Positions 45,592 through 55,503 of a DNA stretch of 64,000 nt are shown here, one piece after another. The stretch's first letter is position 1. Each line of letters opens with the position of its first letter. The notes under the pieces were generated by a model. It was not told the DNA's origin. It searched no databases and saw nothing but the letters and a program-made list of their open reading frames with translations. Made by a program: the position numbers and the translations under genes. The stretch comes from Bacillus sp. 103mf (GTDB lineage Bacteria > Bacillota > Bacilli > Bacillales > Bacillaceae_G). The stretch lies in the NCBI RefSeq assembly GCF_900116295.1, contig NZ_FPAF01000001.1, forward strand, positions 1,113,213 through 1,177,212, read 5' to 3'.

Positions 45592-46830
45592 TTATTCTTT
45601 GCCGATAATCGCTAGATTTCTCGTTCTTTCAGCTACTTCCTTCGGATCAACTTGACGGCGAGCAACACCTGTTTCCATTGCAGCTTTTGCAACATACGCT
45701 GCTACTTGTGGTGCTACGCGTACATCGAATGGAGCTGGAATAATATAATCAGCACTTAACTCTTCTTCTGATACAAGTTCAGCAATAGCTTGTACTGCTG
45801 CCACTTTCATCTCTTCGTTAATTTGCGTTGCATGTACATCAAGAGCACCACGGAAAATACCAGGGAAAGCTAATACGTTGTTTACTTGGTTTGGGAAATC
45901 TGAGCGTCCCGTACCTACAACTGCTGCTCCAGCTGCTTTTGCCATATCTGGCATAATTTCTGGATTTGGATTCGCCATCGCAAAGATAATTGCATCTTGG
46001 TTCATAGTACGAACCATTTCTTCCGTTAATGCGCCTTCTACAGATACACCGATGAACACATCTGCACCTTGAATCACTTCTGCTAATGAACCTTCTACAC
46101 GATTTTTATTCGTGTATTTTGCCACTTCATTTTTCACAGCGTTCATACCGACAGAGCGCCCTTCAAAAATCGCGCCTTTCGTATCGCACATAATAATATC
46201 GCGTACACCGTAGCGATATAAAAGTTTAATAATTGCAATACCTGCTGCCCCAGCACCATTTGCAACAACTTTAATATCAGACATTTTCTTTCCAACTAGC
46301 TTTAACGCATTCACAAGACCCGCTACTGTTACAATTGCTGTTCCGTGTTGGTCATCGTGGAATACAGGAATATTTGTTTCTTTTTTCAAACGCTCTTCAA
46401 TAATAAAGCAATTTGGTGCTGCAATATCTTCTAAGTTTACGCCGCCAAAAGTTGGCTCCATTAATTTTACAGTTTCAACAATTTTATCTACATCATTTGT
46501 ATTTAAAGCAATTGGAAATGCATCTACACCAGCAAAACTCTTAAATAATACAGCTTTACCTTCCATAACAGGAAGTGATGCCTCCGGTCCAATATTTCCA
46601 AGACCTAATACAGCCGTTCCATCTGTTACAACTGCTACCATATTGCCCTTCATTGTATATTCGTATACCTTGCTCTTATCGTCATAAATAACCTTACATG
46701 GTTCTGCAACCCCTGGAGAATACGCAAGACTTAAATCTTTTGCATTTTCTACCTTTACTTTTGATACTGTTTCTAGTTTTCCTTGATGCACTCTATGCAT
46801 GTGAAGTGCTTCTTCACGAAGTGTTGACAA
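45592..46830 (-). CDS. ytsJ: Malic enzyme (malate dehydrogenase, oxaloacetate-decarboxylating)
   Basis: 412 residues. SLAYSPGVAEPCK and VAVVTDGTAVLGLGNIGPEA bind malate and metal; FHDDQHGTAIVTVAGL has the catalytic Asps; nucleotide-binding VVANGAGAAGIAIIKLL. Converts malate to pyruvate and CO2. Location between accD and dnaE matches B. subtilis ytsJ, the NADP-linked housekeeping enzyme. TTG at 46830 is chosen because GAGGAGAG lies 7 bp upstream and it yields MSTLREEALHMH; earlier in-frame starts lack a good site. Confidence 0.92.
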   Translation of the reverse strand: MSTLREEALHMHRVHQGKLETVSKVKVENAKDLSLAYSPGVAEPCKVIYDDKSKVYEYTMKGNMVAVVTDGTAVLGLGNIGPEASLPVMEGKAVLFKSFAGVDAFPIALNTNDVDKIVETVKLMEPTFGGVNLEDIAAPNCFIIEERLKKETNIPVFHDDQHGTAIVTVAGLVNALKLVGKKMSDIKVVANGAGAAGIAIIKLLYRYGVRDIIMCDTKGAIFEGRSVGMNAVKNEVAKYTNKNRVEGSLAEVIQGADVFIGVSVEGALTEEMVRTMNQDAIIFAMANPNPEIMPDMAKAAGAAVVGTGRSDFPNQVNNVLAFPGIFRGALDVHATQINEEMKVAAVQAIAELVSEEELSADYIIPAPFDVRVAPQVAAYVAKAAMETGVARRQVDPKEVAERTRNLAIIGKE

Positions 46831-46939
46831 ACGATCCACTCTCCTCATATTTTCTTGCTGCATAATGTTATTCATTCTCCAAGGTGGTCTGACCACGAAC
46901 GCTATTACTACTATAATCGAAATAGTAGGAAATTGTCCA

Positions 46940-49900
46940 TTATATTTTTACAACGACATTTTCCTTTCCGACTATCTCATAAAGCGCTTGTAAACATTCT
47001 TCACTTGGATGAATGGATAAGCTACGAGATAATTGTACCATCTTATGCTCTTTTTCATAATAAATTAGTACTTTCGCAAAACCTGAATAGTTAAACAATA
47101 TTTTTGTGACATTGTTTAACAGCCTTTTTTCATACTGTGATGGTATTTTCACGTAAATAGAAGCGTCTTTCATTTCTTCATAAGTATCCATTTTCTCTAA
47201 TGGGTACAAGCCATTTACAATCCATTGCAACTTATTGTTTCGCTGTTCAATTGTTCCTTCTATTAAAACAATTTCTCCTTCTTGTAACCGCTCTTTAAAA
47301 TGGATATATGTTTCTGGAAATACAACTCCTTCCATTTCGTGATTTTGATCACAAAACGTGATAAACGCCATCTTCTGTAATTTTTTCGTTCGAATTACTT
47401 TTATATTTGTCAAATATACAATTACCCGTTGTACTTTTCTTTGCTGCTTCATCGCACCTGCAAGTGTTGGGATTTCCAATTCCTTACCAAGCTTTGCGTA
47501 CTGTGCGGTTGGGTAACTTGTTAAGTAAAAGCCTAGCGCTTCTTTTTCTTTATTTAATTGCTGGGTAAAAGATAGCTCTGCCTCTTGTGCATACTCTGAT
47601 TTCGGTACAAGCTCCTCACCAATTTCCCGCGCTAAGCTCGCATATTCTAACGCACCTTTAATACTGTTAAATAAGGCTGAACGCGAAACGTTAAAATCAT
47701 CAAAACAACCGGCCCAAATCATCGTTTCTAAATTACGCTCTGTCACAAATTTCGCTGGCATGCGCAAACAAAACTCAAATAAATCTTGAAATGGTTTTTT
47801 ATTTCTTTCTTCAATTAAAGCATTTACTGTCGCCATCCCTACATTGCGAATCGCAAGTAAACTATATCGAATTGTATTTCCTTCTACTTGAAACTCATAA
47901 CTGCTCTTATGAAGAGACGGCGGTAAAACGCGGAACCCTTTCCGCTTCGTTTCCCGAACATATTGTACAATCTTCTCTTCATTTCCAATTGCACTTGATA
48001 ATAATGCTGTCATAAACTGAAGCGGATAATTCGCTTTTAAATAAGCAAGCTGATATCCAATCATACTATAAGCAACTGCATGACTTCTGTTGAAGCCATA
48101 ATTGGCAAATCGAACAATTAAATCATAAATTTGCTGGGCAGTTTCTTCATCATATCCATTTTGCAAGCACCCTTTCACAAAGTGCGTACGCTCTTCGTCT
48201 AAAATATCACGATTTTTCTTACTTACGGCGCGGCGTAATAAGTCAGCCTCACCAAGAGAAAATCCTGCTAAACGAGAGGCAATTTGCATAATTTGTTCTT
48301 GATAAACGATAACTCCATACGTATTTTCTAAAATTGGTTTCAAATCAGGATGCAAATAATGAATGGTACGTTTCCCATGTTTGGAATCAATAAAAACTGG
48401 GATTTGCTCCATCGGTCCTGGTCGATATAATGCGTTAACTGCAACGATATCTTCAAATTCATTCGGCTTTAACGAACGCAGAACATTCCGCATTCCGCTT
48501 GATTCAAGCTGAAAAATCCCTGTCGTATCTCCTCGTCCAAGCAGTGCAAATGTGTTGGCATCTTGAAGAGGCAATTTCCGTATATCTAAACTTTTCCCTG
48601 TTGTCTTTACAATAAATATGCGAATATTTTCAAGCAATGTTAAATTACGCAGACCAAGAAAGTCCATTTTTAATAGACCCAGTTCTTCTAATACTTCTGC
48701 TGGGTATTGTGTGACATATACATCATCATGGCCGCCTTGAATGGCAACACTATTTGTAAGCGGCTCTTCGCTCATAATCACTCCGGCTGCATGAATAGAC
48801 GTATGACGCGGCAAACCTTCTACACGCTTTGCAATATCAAATACCCTTTGAAAAATTAGATTACTTTGTAAATAACTTTGTAATGATGGCGATTCTGTGT
48901 AAGCTTCTTCTAATGTAATCCCAACTTTAGACGGAATATGTTTTGAAAAAATATCAATTTCATTTGGCGGCAGTCCCATTACTCTTGCAATATCACGAAT
49001 TGCCGCTTTTGCTGCAAGTGTTCCAAACGTTACAATTTGAGCCACGCGCAGTTCTCCGTACTTATTTTTCACATAACGAATCATTTCATCGCGGCGAATA
49101 TCTGGAAAATCAATATCAATATCAGGAAGTGTAACGCGCTCTGGATTTAAGAAACGTTCAAATAGTAAATTGTATTGAATTGGGTCAATGTCTGTAATTT
49201 CGAGCACATAAGATACAAGTGACCCAGCTGCCGAACCACGGCCTGGTCCTGTTAAAATGCGCTGCTCGTGAGCGTATTTCATAAAGTCCCATACAATAAG
49301 AAAATAATCACTAAATCCCATCCGAGAAATAGTATGCAGCTCATGATTTAAACGCACTTTATGCACATCGGTCACTGTTTCATATCGCATCTTCAACCCT
49401 TCTTCACAAAGGCGACGTAAAAATTGATCGGATGATTCATTTGTTGGGACCGGGAACTTCGGCAATTGATTTGTATGAAACGGAATTTCTACGTGACAGC
49501 GCTCAGCAATACGGAATGTATTTTGAATCGCTTCTGGTATAGAAGCAAATAACGCCTCCATTTCAGAAGCTGATTTCATATAATATTGATCAGTCTGCAA
49601 ACGCGGCCTTTCCGAATCGGTCATTTTCGTCCCGCTATGAACCGATAATAAACATTCCTGTACAATTGCATCGCTTTGTTTTACATAACGAATATCATTT
49701 GTCGCCACAAGTGGAATCTCAAGCTGCTTCGCAAATGGTAGAAGCTCTTCTTGAATCAACAATTCCTCTTGAATGGCATGGTGCTGCACGCTTATATAAA
49801 AGCTAACAAATATATTTTTATACATCTTTGCTACTTCCTCAGCAGCCTCATGTTTTCCTTGCCATAAAAGCTTTTCAATTTCCCCATCTTTTCCTGGAGA

Positions 49901-50269
49901 AATCGCAATTAATCCTTCTGCATAATGCGCAAGCCATTTTTTAGGAATACCATCTTTTGACTTTGTCATAATGCTGCTAGAAATTTTAAGTAAATTCCGA
50001 TAACCAGTTTCGTTTTCAGCCAGTAAAACAAGCGGATACGACTGATCCTCTTCTTCATTCCATATGGAAGCTGTTAAACCGATAACCGGCTGAATCCCCG
50101 CTTTTTTACAAGCTTTATAAAACGGAATAACACCATACATCACATTTTCATCTGTAATTGCTAATGCCGAAAATCCAAGTTCTTTCGCTTGATGAACAAG
50201 CTCATCTATTTTACAAGCACTTTTCAATAAACTATAAACGGTTTGACATTGTAAATGCACAAACTTCAC
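46940..50269 (-). CDS. dnaE: DNA polymerase III subunit alpha, DnaE type
   Basis: 1109 residues, the error-prone lagging-strand initiating polymerase of Gram-positives, distinct from PolC. N-terminal PHP domain (FVHLQCQTVYSLLKSACKI, LVATNDIRY), polymerase core with catalytic Asps in LPDIDIDFPDIRRDEM, thumb/fingers (YGVIVYQEQIMQIA), HhH and OB domains at the C-terminus (VIVYLTNIKVIRTKK). Starts at GTG, behind AGAGAGGGT. Divergent from ytrH. Confidence 0.96.
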   Translation of the reverse strand: MKFVHLQCQTVYSLLKSACKIDELVHQAKELGFSALAITDENVMYGVIPFYKACKKAGIQPVIGLTASIWNEEEDQSYPLVLLAENETGYRNLLKISSSIMTKSKDGIPKKWLAHYAEGLIAISPGKDGEIEKLLWQGKHEAAEEVAKMYKNIFVSFYISVQHHAIQEELLIQEELLPFAKQLEIPLVATNDIRYVKQSDAIVQECLLSVHSGTKMTDSERPRLQTDQYYMKSASEMEALFASIPEAIQNTFRIAERCHVEIPFHTNQLPKFPVPTNESSDQFLRRLCEEGLKMRYETVTDVHKVRLNHELHTISRMGFSDYFLIVWDFMKYAHEQRILTGPGRGSAAGSLVSYVLEITDIDPIQYNLLFERFLNPERVTLPDIDIDFPDIRRDEMIRYVKNKYGELRVAQIVTFGTLAAKAAIRDIARVMGLPPNEIDIFSKHIPSKVGITLEEAYTESPSLQSYLQSNLIFQRVFDIAKRVEGLPRHTSIHAAGVIMSEEPLTNSVAIQGGHDDVYVTQYPAEVLEELGLLKMDFLGLRNLTLLENIRIFIVKTTGKSLDIRKLPLQDANTFALLGRGDTTGIFQLESSGMRNVLRSLKPNEFEDIVAVNALYRPGPMEQIPVFIDSKHGKRTIHYLHPDLKPILENTYGVIVYQEQIMQIASRLAGFSLGEADLLRRAVSKKNRDILDEERTHFVKGCLQNGYDEETAQQIYDLIVRFANYGFNRSHAVAYSMIGYQLAYLKANYPLQFMTALLSSAIGNEEKIVQYVRETKRKGFRVLPPSLHKSSYEFQVEGNTIRYSLLAIRNVGMATVNALIEERNKKPFQDLFEFCLRMPAKFVTERNLETMIWAGCFDDFNVSRSALFNSIKGALEYASLAREIGEELVPKSEYAQEAELSFTQQLNKEKEALGFYLTSYPTAQYAKLGKELEIPTLAGAMKQQRKVQRVIVYLTNIKVIRTKKLQKMAFITFCDQNHEMEGVVFPETYIHFKERLQEGEIVLIEGTIEQRNNKLQWIVNGLYPLEKMDTYEEMKDASIYVKIPSQYEKRLLNNVTKILFNYSGFAKVLIYYEKEHKMVQLSRSLSIHPSEECLQALYEIVGKENVVVKI

Positions 50270-50374
50270 TTTTATACCCTCTCTTTACCTATTTGACTAC
50301 TTCCTATTATACGTGAAATCAAAACATACTTCTCCTTCTTTGTCCATATACATGAAAAAGAAAGGAGAATGATG

Positions 50375-50710
50375 ATGGAAGTGAACCAAAGCTTTTTCTC
50401 TCTTCTCATTACAAGCTATTTTATTGCTCTTGGTGTTATGATTGGCGGTTCATTAATTGGCGGAATTGGTGCTTTTTTAGTAGGAAAACCACCGCTCACA
50501 ATGATTACACAATTTGCAGAGAATTTACGAATTTGGGCTCTCGTCGCTGCCATTGGCGGAACTTTCGATACATTTTATAGCTTTGAACGCAGCTTTTTTG
50601 GAGGAGATACAAAAGATATTGTGAAACAAATTCTCCTTATTTTCTTTGCCACGGGCGGTATGCAAACTGGATTCACGATTATTAAATGGATTACACAGGA
50701 TCACGTATGA
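50375..50710 (+). CDS. ytrH: Sporulation membrane protein YtrH
   Basis: About 111 residues, three TM segments. Starts at the third of three tandem ATGs, 7 bp after AGGAG. SLLITSYFIALGVMIGGSLIGGIGAF and the final GMQTGFTIIKWI match YtrH, needed for proper spore formation (sigma-E regulon in B. subtilis). Its TGA overlaps the ATG of ytrI (ATGA), so translation is coupled. Confidence 0.9.
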   Translation: MEVNQSFFSLLITSYFIALGVMIGGSLIGGIGAFLVGKPPLTMITQFAENLRIWALVAAIGGTFDTFYSFERSFFGGDTKDIVKQILLIFFATGGMQTGFTIIKWITQDHV

Positions 50711-51207
50711 AAGTCCCAAGTTCACTCTCTAATCGCTGGAAATTATTTTTAGGCGGTGCGGCGGTTGGTGGTATTTTAAGTTGGATTATTTTTTTGTACA
50801 TATATGGCGTGTTTCAAGAAGAGCAAACTAAAACACTTGAAACACAAGAAGCACAAATAGAAAAACTAACCGAAGATTTACGTGTACTCACGGAAGATCA
50901 AAAAAAAGAAAATGAAAAAAACAAAAAACTGTTAACCATTCAAGAAATTGAAATTGAGATTGCAAATTACAAAAAATACAATTTAGACACGCTAACAGTG
51001 GAAACATTACAAACTTCCATTCGCGATGATCTCCGTCACTTGCTTACCCAAAACATTCAAAGCGTCGCAAACAATAAAGAACTACTAAAGAAGGTTATTG
51101 AAAATAAAGTATATAAATATTACGACCGTGTCTATCGATTTGAAATCGAAACTGTTTCATTTGATACCATACTGGAAATTAGCGTCAAAATAAAACAAGA
51201 AAGGTAG
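50707..51207 (+). CDS. ytrI: Sporulation protein YtrI
   Basis: 166 residues. One N-terminal TM helix (about 14-37), then a long coiled coil (ETQEAQIEKLTEDLRVLTED ...) and an alpha/beta C-terminal part. Sporulation role known for the family in B. subtilis; mechanism unknown. ATG at 50707 overlaps the ytrH stop codon. Confidence 0.9.
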   Translation: MKVPSSLSNRWKLFLGGAAVGGILSWIIFLYIYGVFQEEQTKTLETQEAQIEKLTEDLRVLTEDQKKENEKNKKLLTIQEIEIEIANYKKYNLDTLTVETLQTSIRDDLRHLLTQNIQSVANNKELLKKVIENKVYKYYDRVYRFEIETVSFDTILEISVKIKQER

Positions 51208-51228
51208 AGCTCCCTCTACCTTTCTTCT
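51201..51228. terminator. Bidirectional terminator between ytrI and nrnA
   Basis: GAAAGGTAGAG-CTCC-CTCTACCTTTC with T runs on either side. Confidence 0.9.
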
Positions 51229-52160
51229 TATTTACATAATTCACGTAAGTCTGCAAAAATGCGATCTGCTTCTTCCCAAGAAAAAGCTTTTGCTCCGGAC
51301 GCCATCGGATGCCCGCCGCCGTTATATCGCATTGCTAACGTATTAATAACCGGACCTTTTGAACGAAGGCGAACACGAATCACATCTTCTTCCTCTAAGA
51401 ATAAAACCCACGCTTTTAATCCTTCAATATTTCCAAGAGCTCCAACAACTCCTGAAGCCTGATTCGGAAGCACACCAAATTGCTCTAATACTTCTTTTGT
51501 TAGCTTAACGTATGCTGCGCCTTCTTCAGTCATCGTAAAGTTTTGTAAGATGTAACCATTTAAACGTGCAATACGCTCATTCGTTTTATACATTTCATCA
51601 TATAATGCTGGGAATTCAACGCCCATTCCTACAAGCTCAGATGCATAACGAAGTGTTTTTGCAGATGTGCTTGGGAATAAGAAACGTCCTGTATCACCAA
51701 CTATACCAGCTAAAATAAGACGCGCCGCTTCTTTTGATAACGTTAATCCTTTATCCTTACCATATAAATAAAATTCATAAATCAGTTCACTTGTAGAACT
51801 AGATGTTGTATCTACCCAAACAATATCACCGTATGGATCTTCATTCGGATGATGGTCAATTTTAATTAACTGCTTTCCTTTTGTATAACGCTGATCGCAA
51901 ACACGCTCTTGGTTTGCTGTATCACAAACAATGACAAGTGCCTCTTCATACGTAGCATCATCAATTTCATCCATTACGCGTAAGTATGCTAAAGACGGTT
52001 CATTATACCCTACCATGCAAATCTTTTTCTCTGGGAATGACTCTTGCAGCATCGTACCAAGTCCGCACTGTGAACCTAATGCATCTGGATCTGGACGAAC
52101 GTGGCGATGGATAATAATTGTATCAAATTGCTTAATTGCTCCTAAAATTTTCTCATGCAT
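51228..52160 (-). CDS. nrnA: NanoRNase / pAp phosphatase NrnA
   Basis: 310 residues, DHH-DHHA1 family. Mn-binding motifs: HRHVRPDPDALGSQ (His20, Asp24, Asp26), VIVCDTANQERV (Asp80), KIDHHPNED (Asp102-His-His), and C-terminal YNGGGHPMASGAKAFS that grips substrate. Degrades 2-5-nt RNA and dephosphorylates pAp. ATG at 52160 is 9 bp after AAAGGAG. Formerly ytqI. Confidence 0.94.
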   Translation of the reverse strand: MHEKILGAIKQFDTIIIHRHVRPDPDALGSQCGLGTMLQESFPEKKICMVGYNEPSLAYLRVMDEIDDATYEEALVIVCDTANQERVCDQRYTKGKQLIKIDHHPNEDPYGDIVWVDTTSSSTSELIYEFYLYGKDKGLTLSKEAARLILAGIVGDTGRFLFPSTSAKTLRYASELVGMGVEFPALYDEMYKTNERIARLNGYILQNFTMTEEGAAYVKLTKEVLEQFGVLPNQASGVVGALGNIEGLKAWVLFLEEEDVIRVRLRSKGPVINTLAMRYNGGGHPMASGAKAFSWEEADRIFADLRELCK

Positions 52161-52276
52161 ATGTAAAATCTCCTTTTCGGCCAATTTATTCCTATTATAG
52201 CTCAAAACACTTCATACAGGTGGAGAATTGAATTACAATAGAGAAAGAACATACAAATAGATGGGGGATTAAGGTC

Positions 52277-52579
52277 ATGCCAGTATTAGTCTTTTGTATT
52301 ATCGTTACATTTATGTTGTATCTCTTCTACAAAACAAAGTATTTTCGCACAAACCGTTCTATGGAGAAAGGATGGCTTGCTGGAAAATCAGCCATTGCAC
52401 TCGGATTATTTGTTGCATTATTTGGCGTGAATCAATTTTTTTTAGATGTTTCAACGGCTCGTATTATCGTTGGTGTTTTATTTATAATCGTTGGCGGAGC
52501 TAGTATTTATAATGGCATTCGCCAATATAAACATTTCTTACCACTTGCGATTGAAGAGGCAGAGCAGTTACAAAAATAA
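52277..52579 (+). CDS. ytpI: YtpI family membrane protein
   Basis: 100 residues, three TM helices (1-18, about 40-60, 63-82) and a short cytoplasmic tail. YtpI is conserved in Bacillus at this place; function unknown. ATG follows GGGGGA by 8 bp. Only 14 bp precede the NAT gene, so the two may be cotranscribed. Confidence 0.85.
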   Translation: MPVLVFCIIVTFMLYLFYKTKYFRTNRSMEKGWLAGKSAIALGLFVALFGVNQFFLDVSTARIIVGVLFIIVGGASIYNGIRQYKHFLPLAIEEAEQLQK

Positions 52580-52593
52580 TGAGGTGAGATGAA

Positions 52594-53352
52594 ATGAACA
52601 CCTTTCTAAACGATTTTTTCAACCGTATTCAATATGAAAAGCAAGATGTAACTTTTGAAGATATTTGTGCGTTGCAATCTCAATTTGCGAAGCATATACC
52701 ATTTGAAAATATGAGCATTATCAAAAAAGAAAACATTGATCTTACCTTTGAAGATTTAAAAAGAAAGATTATAGACAACCGGCGCGGCGGTGTTTGCTAT
52801 GAACTGAATCCTTTATTTTACTACGCCTTAAAAGAACTAGGATTTGACGTTCATTTAATTGGAGGAACTGTTTTTAGCAATGAAGAAAATCGGCTCATCC
52901 AAACACACTTTGCAACGATCCTGCATCATAACGGGCAGCGGTACTTAATCGATGTTGGTTTCGGTTCTCATCATGCTCTGCAACCTCTTCCGTTTACTGG
53001 GGAAACAGTAACTTCTTCAACAGGTGAATACCGCATTCAAAAGAAAGAAACAACTTTCGGAGAATACGCATTTGAAAAATATCAAGACGGGAAGTTAGAA
53101 ATTGGCTACGACTTCTTCACATCGCCAATTGATGAAACAGCTTTACAGAACGCACAACAAATCATTACCCACCATGAACAATCACCATTTAATAAATCTC
53201 CACTCCTTGCAAAACGAACAGACGATGGTCACATTACGCTAACAGACAAAACGTATACGGTAACAAAAGAAAAACAGAAATCTAAACAAACGATTGATAG
53301 GCAAACTTTTCAAGCACTTGCTTTGCGTGAGTTTGGCATTATAGTTCAATAA
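52594..53352 (+). CDS. nat: Arylamine N-acetyltransferase
   Basis: 252 residues. Uses acetyl-CoA to N-acetylate arylamines and hydrazines. The cysteine-protease-like triad is visible: Cys68 in RRGGVCYELN, His105 in IQTHFATIL and Asp120 in YLIDVGFG. Full length. Follows ytpI by 14 bp; AATGAGGTGAG provides the ribosome site. Confidence 0.93.
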   Translation: MNTFLNDFFNRIQYEKQDVTFEDICALQSQFAKHIPFENMSIIKKENIDLTFEDLKRKIIDNRRGGVCYELNPLFYYALKELGFDVHLIGGTVFSNEENRLIQTHFATILHHNGQRYLIDVGFGSHHALQPLPFTGETVTSSTGEYRIQKKETTFGEYAFEKYQDGKLEIGYDFFTSPIDETALQNAQQIITHHEQSPFNKSPLLAKRTDDGHITLTDKTYTVTKEKQKSKQTIDRQTFQALALREFGIIVQ

Positions 53353-53402
53353 AAAGCGTTCACCCTTTCAGCAATATTCACTGAAAGGATGAACGCTTTT
53401 CT
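53351..53402. terminator. Bidirectional terminator after nat
   Basis: AAAAGCGTTCA-CCCTTTCAG ... CTGAAAGGA-TGAACGCTTTT: about 20-bp stem between convergent genes. Confidence 0.92.
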
Positions 53403-53409
53403 TTTATGA

Positions 53410-53655
53410 TTAACGATGGCGCAATTTATATATACAACTCGCAACAAGCGCAGACGGCAAGTTAAACAAACTTCCTTGCAAATTGAAATGCGCTTGTTCT
53501 TCTTCAAATGACATCTTTTCATATAACTCATTTTGCGTGAGGCCCGTTCTTTTCATTCGTTCTTTCAAACCAGATATGTAGGAGTATTGAATTGGAATCA
53601 TAATGAGAAAGTAAAAAAGTGCAATGCTTCCGAAAAAGATACTAGCAAATAACAC
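53410..53655 (-). CDS. Small conserved membrane protein of unknown function
   Basis: 81 residues. N-terminal TM helix (FFGSIALFYFLIMIPIQYSYI), a charged middle (GLKERMKRTGLTQNELYEKMS) and a second hydrophobic segment near the end (LFNLPSALVASCIYKL). GTG at 53655 is chosen, 8 bp after GGGAGG. I do not recognise it with certainty; the pattern recalls the small DUF3949-type Bacillus proteins. Located between nat and ytoI. Confidence 0.7.
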   Translation of the reverse strand: MLFASIFFGSIALFYFLIMIPIQYSYISGLKERMKRTGLTQNELYEKMSFEEEQAHFNLQGSLFNLPSALVASCIYKLRHR

Positions 53656-53718
53656 ATACACAACCTCCCTTTTTCTTCCATTATACCACATAACAGGAAA
53701 TTCGAATATTTATTTATA

Positions 53719-53742
53719 TAAAAAACTGCCATTACTGACAGC
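53719..53742 (-). terminator. Probable terminator of ytoI
   Basis: CTGTC-AGTAA-TGGCAG followed by TTTTTTATAT on the minus strand; short stem. Confidence 0.5.
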
Positions 53743-53751
53743 TCTCCCTTC

Positions 53752-55065
53752 TTAACGATCAATCAATTGAACCATAAGTAATGCTTTTCCAACAACACTA
53801 CCTTCATAACGCACTTCTACTTCGACCTTACCAAATTTACGTCCAATTTCTAATACTTTCGGATGGACGGATACAACGTTGTCAATTTGAACTGGTTTTA
53901 CAAAATAAATGGTTAAGCTTTCAACAATTACATCACCTTTTTTCAGCGCGCGCAGTACACGATTTGTCGCTTCTGTCACGATTGTTGTAAATACACCGTA
54001 CGACAAAGTTCCAATCGAATTTGTCATTTGCGGCGTAACAGAAAAGTGATACGCATGATCTTGTTTTGCTTCTTTCTGATTCATAAATTGATTTGTTACA
54101 ATATCATCAATCGTTTCTCCGACTTGCGGCTGACGCTGAATCATTTGGAGTGCTTGGAGCACATCTTGACGACTAATGATCCCTTGCAATGTATTGCTAT
54201 CGTCGACAACAGGAAGAAGCTCAATCCCTTCCCACACCATCATACGTGCCGCTGCTGCAACAGACATTTTTCCGTTTACAGTAATCGGCTGTTTTGTCAT
54301 TACTTTTTCAATTGGTGTATCTTTTGCTACACCAATCATATCTTTAGATGTTACAATACCTAGCACTTTATTTGTTTCATCTACAATCGGATAACGGCCA
54401 TGCATCGTTTCTACATTATACTTATGCCATCTTTCCGCTGTATCATTTGGCTGTAAACATACCGTCTTTTCAATTGGTGTTAAAATATCTTCAACAAGAA
54501 CAATTTCTTTTTTAATAAGCTGATCATAAATAGCCCGGTTAATAAGCGTAGCTACTGTAAATGTATCATAGCCGCTCGAAATAATTGGAAGCTTTAACTC
54601 ATCTGCTAATTTCTTCACATGCTCTTCTGTATCAAATCCACCTGTAATAAGTACAGCTGCTCCTTCTTCAAGTGCTAATTGATGTGCTTGTGTACGGTTT
54701 CCGATAATAAGTAAGTTTCCGGCTTCTGTATAACGCATCATCGCTTCTAGCTTCATTGCCCCAATTACGAATTTATTTAACGTTTTATGTAAACCTTCTC
54801 TTCCGCCAAGTACTTGACCATCAACAATATTAACAACTTCCGCAAATGTTAGCTTTTCAATATTTTCTTTCTTTTTTTGTTCAATACGAATTGTCCCAAC
54901 CCGTTCAATTGTACTTACATATCCTTTATTTTCCGCATCTTTAATTGCACGATACGCCGTTCCTTCACTTACGCTCAACTCTTTTGCAATTTGGCGCACA
55001 GAAATTTTATGCCCAATTGGCAAACTGTTGATATACTCCAAAATTTGGTTGTGTTTCGTAGCCAA
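53752..55065 (-). CDS. ytoI: CBS/DRTGG/hot-dog domain regulator-like protein YtoI
   Basis: 437 residues. N-terminal winged helix of GntR type (HKISVRQIAKELSVSEGTAYRAI), a DRTGG domain (about 90-190), a CBS pair (ILTPIEKTVCLQPNDTAERW and VMTKQPITVNGKMSVAAAARMM) and a C-terminal hot-dog thioesterase-like domain (SYGVFTTIVTEATNRVL). The layout suggests a nucleotide- or acyl-CoA-sensing regulator. Function unproven. Starts at TTG. Position as in B. subtilis. Confidence 0.9.
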   Translation of the reverse strand: MATKHNQILEYINSLPIGHKISVRQIAKELSVSEGTAYRAIKDAENKGYVSTIERVGTIRIEQKKKENIEKLTFAEVVNIVDGQVLGGREGLHKTLNKFVIGAMKLEAMMRYTEAGNLLIIGNRTQAHQLALEEGAAVLITGGFDTEEHVKKLADELKLPIISSGYDTFTVATLINRAIYDQLIKKEIVLVEDILTPIEKTVCLQPNDTAERWHKYNVETMHGRYPIVDETNKVLGIVTSKDMIGVAKDTPIEKVMTKQPITVNGKMSVAAAARMMVWEGIELLPVVDDSNTLQGIISRQDVLQALQMIQRQPQVGETIDDIVTNQFMNQKEAKQDHAYHFSVTPQMTNSIGTLSYGVFTTIVTEATNRVLRALKKGDVIVESLTIYFVKPVQIDNVVSVHPKVLEIGRKFGKVEVEVRYEGSVVGKALLMVQLIDR

Positions 55066-55297
55066 CTAATTTCACCATACTTTCTTTTCCCTAAATTCTT
55101 CGTGTGTTGTATTTTTAGTATACTATATTTTCAAAACTGTTACACTTTTTGTTCCTATATCTGTACTATTTTTTTTATAACAAATCTAGACAAGTTTCTT
55201 ACAATAATGTAATTTCCTTGTCACCTCATTCGATGGTTCGTTTCATTTCCGTATCGTACAATAAAAACAAGAAATAAGAGAAAAGGAGCGATATGAT

Positions 55298-55462
55298 ATG
55301 AAAAAAGTTTTAAACATCATCGGTGCGGTATTGGTAACATTTGTGGATGGAAAGAAAGTAGCGCTAGCATTAAACGAGACAGAGGAAATAGAAACAGGTA
55401 CATCACACTCTAACAATGATATAACAAATACAACCTTTACATTATACCCTTCTCACATATAA
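55298..55462 (+). CDS. Small protein, 54 residues, unknown function
   Basis: MKKVLNIIGAVLVTFVDGKK then VALALNETEEIETGTSHSNN and a Thr-rich tail ending LYPSHI. A good ribosome site AAAAGGAGCG lies 8 bp before the ATG and a terminator follows, so the unit is a complete gene. The first half is hydrophobic and the second polar. A possible mother-cell promoter element, CGTACAATA, lies about 40 bp upstream. I do not recognise a family. Confidence 0.7.
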   Translation: MKKVLNIIGAVLVTFVDGKKVALALNETEEIETGTSHSNNDITNTTFTLYPSHI

Positions 55463-55503
55463 AAACCTTCACTTTGCGACGCAAAATGAAGGTTTCTTTT
55501 TTT
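55461..55503. terminator. Bidirectional terminator between the 54-residue gene and ytkL
   Basis: AAACCTTCA ... TGAAGGTTT with inner TTTGCG/CGCAAA pairing and a T run. Confidence 0.9.
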
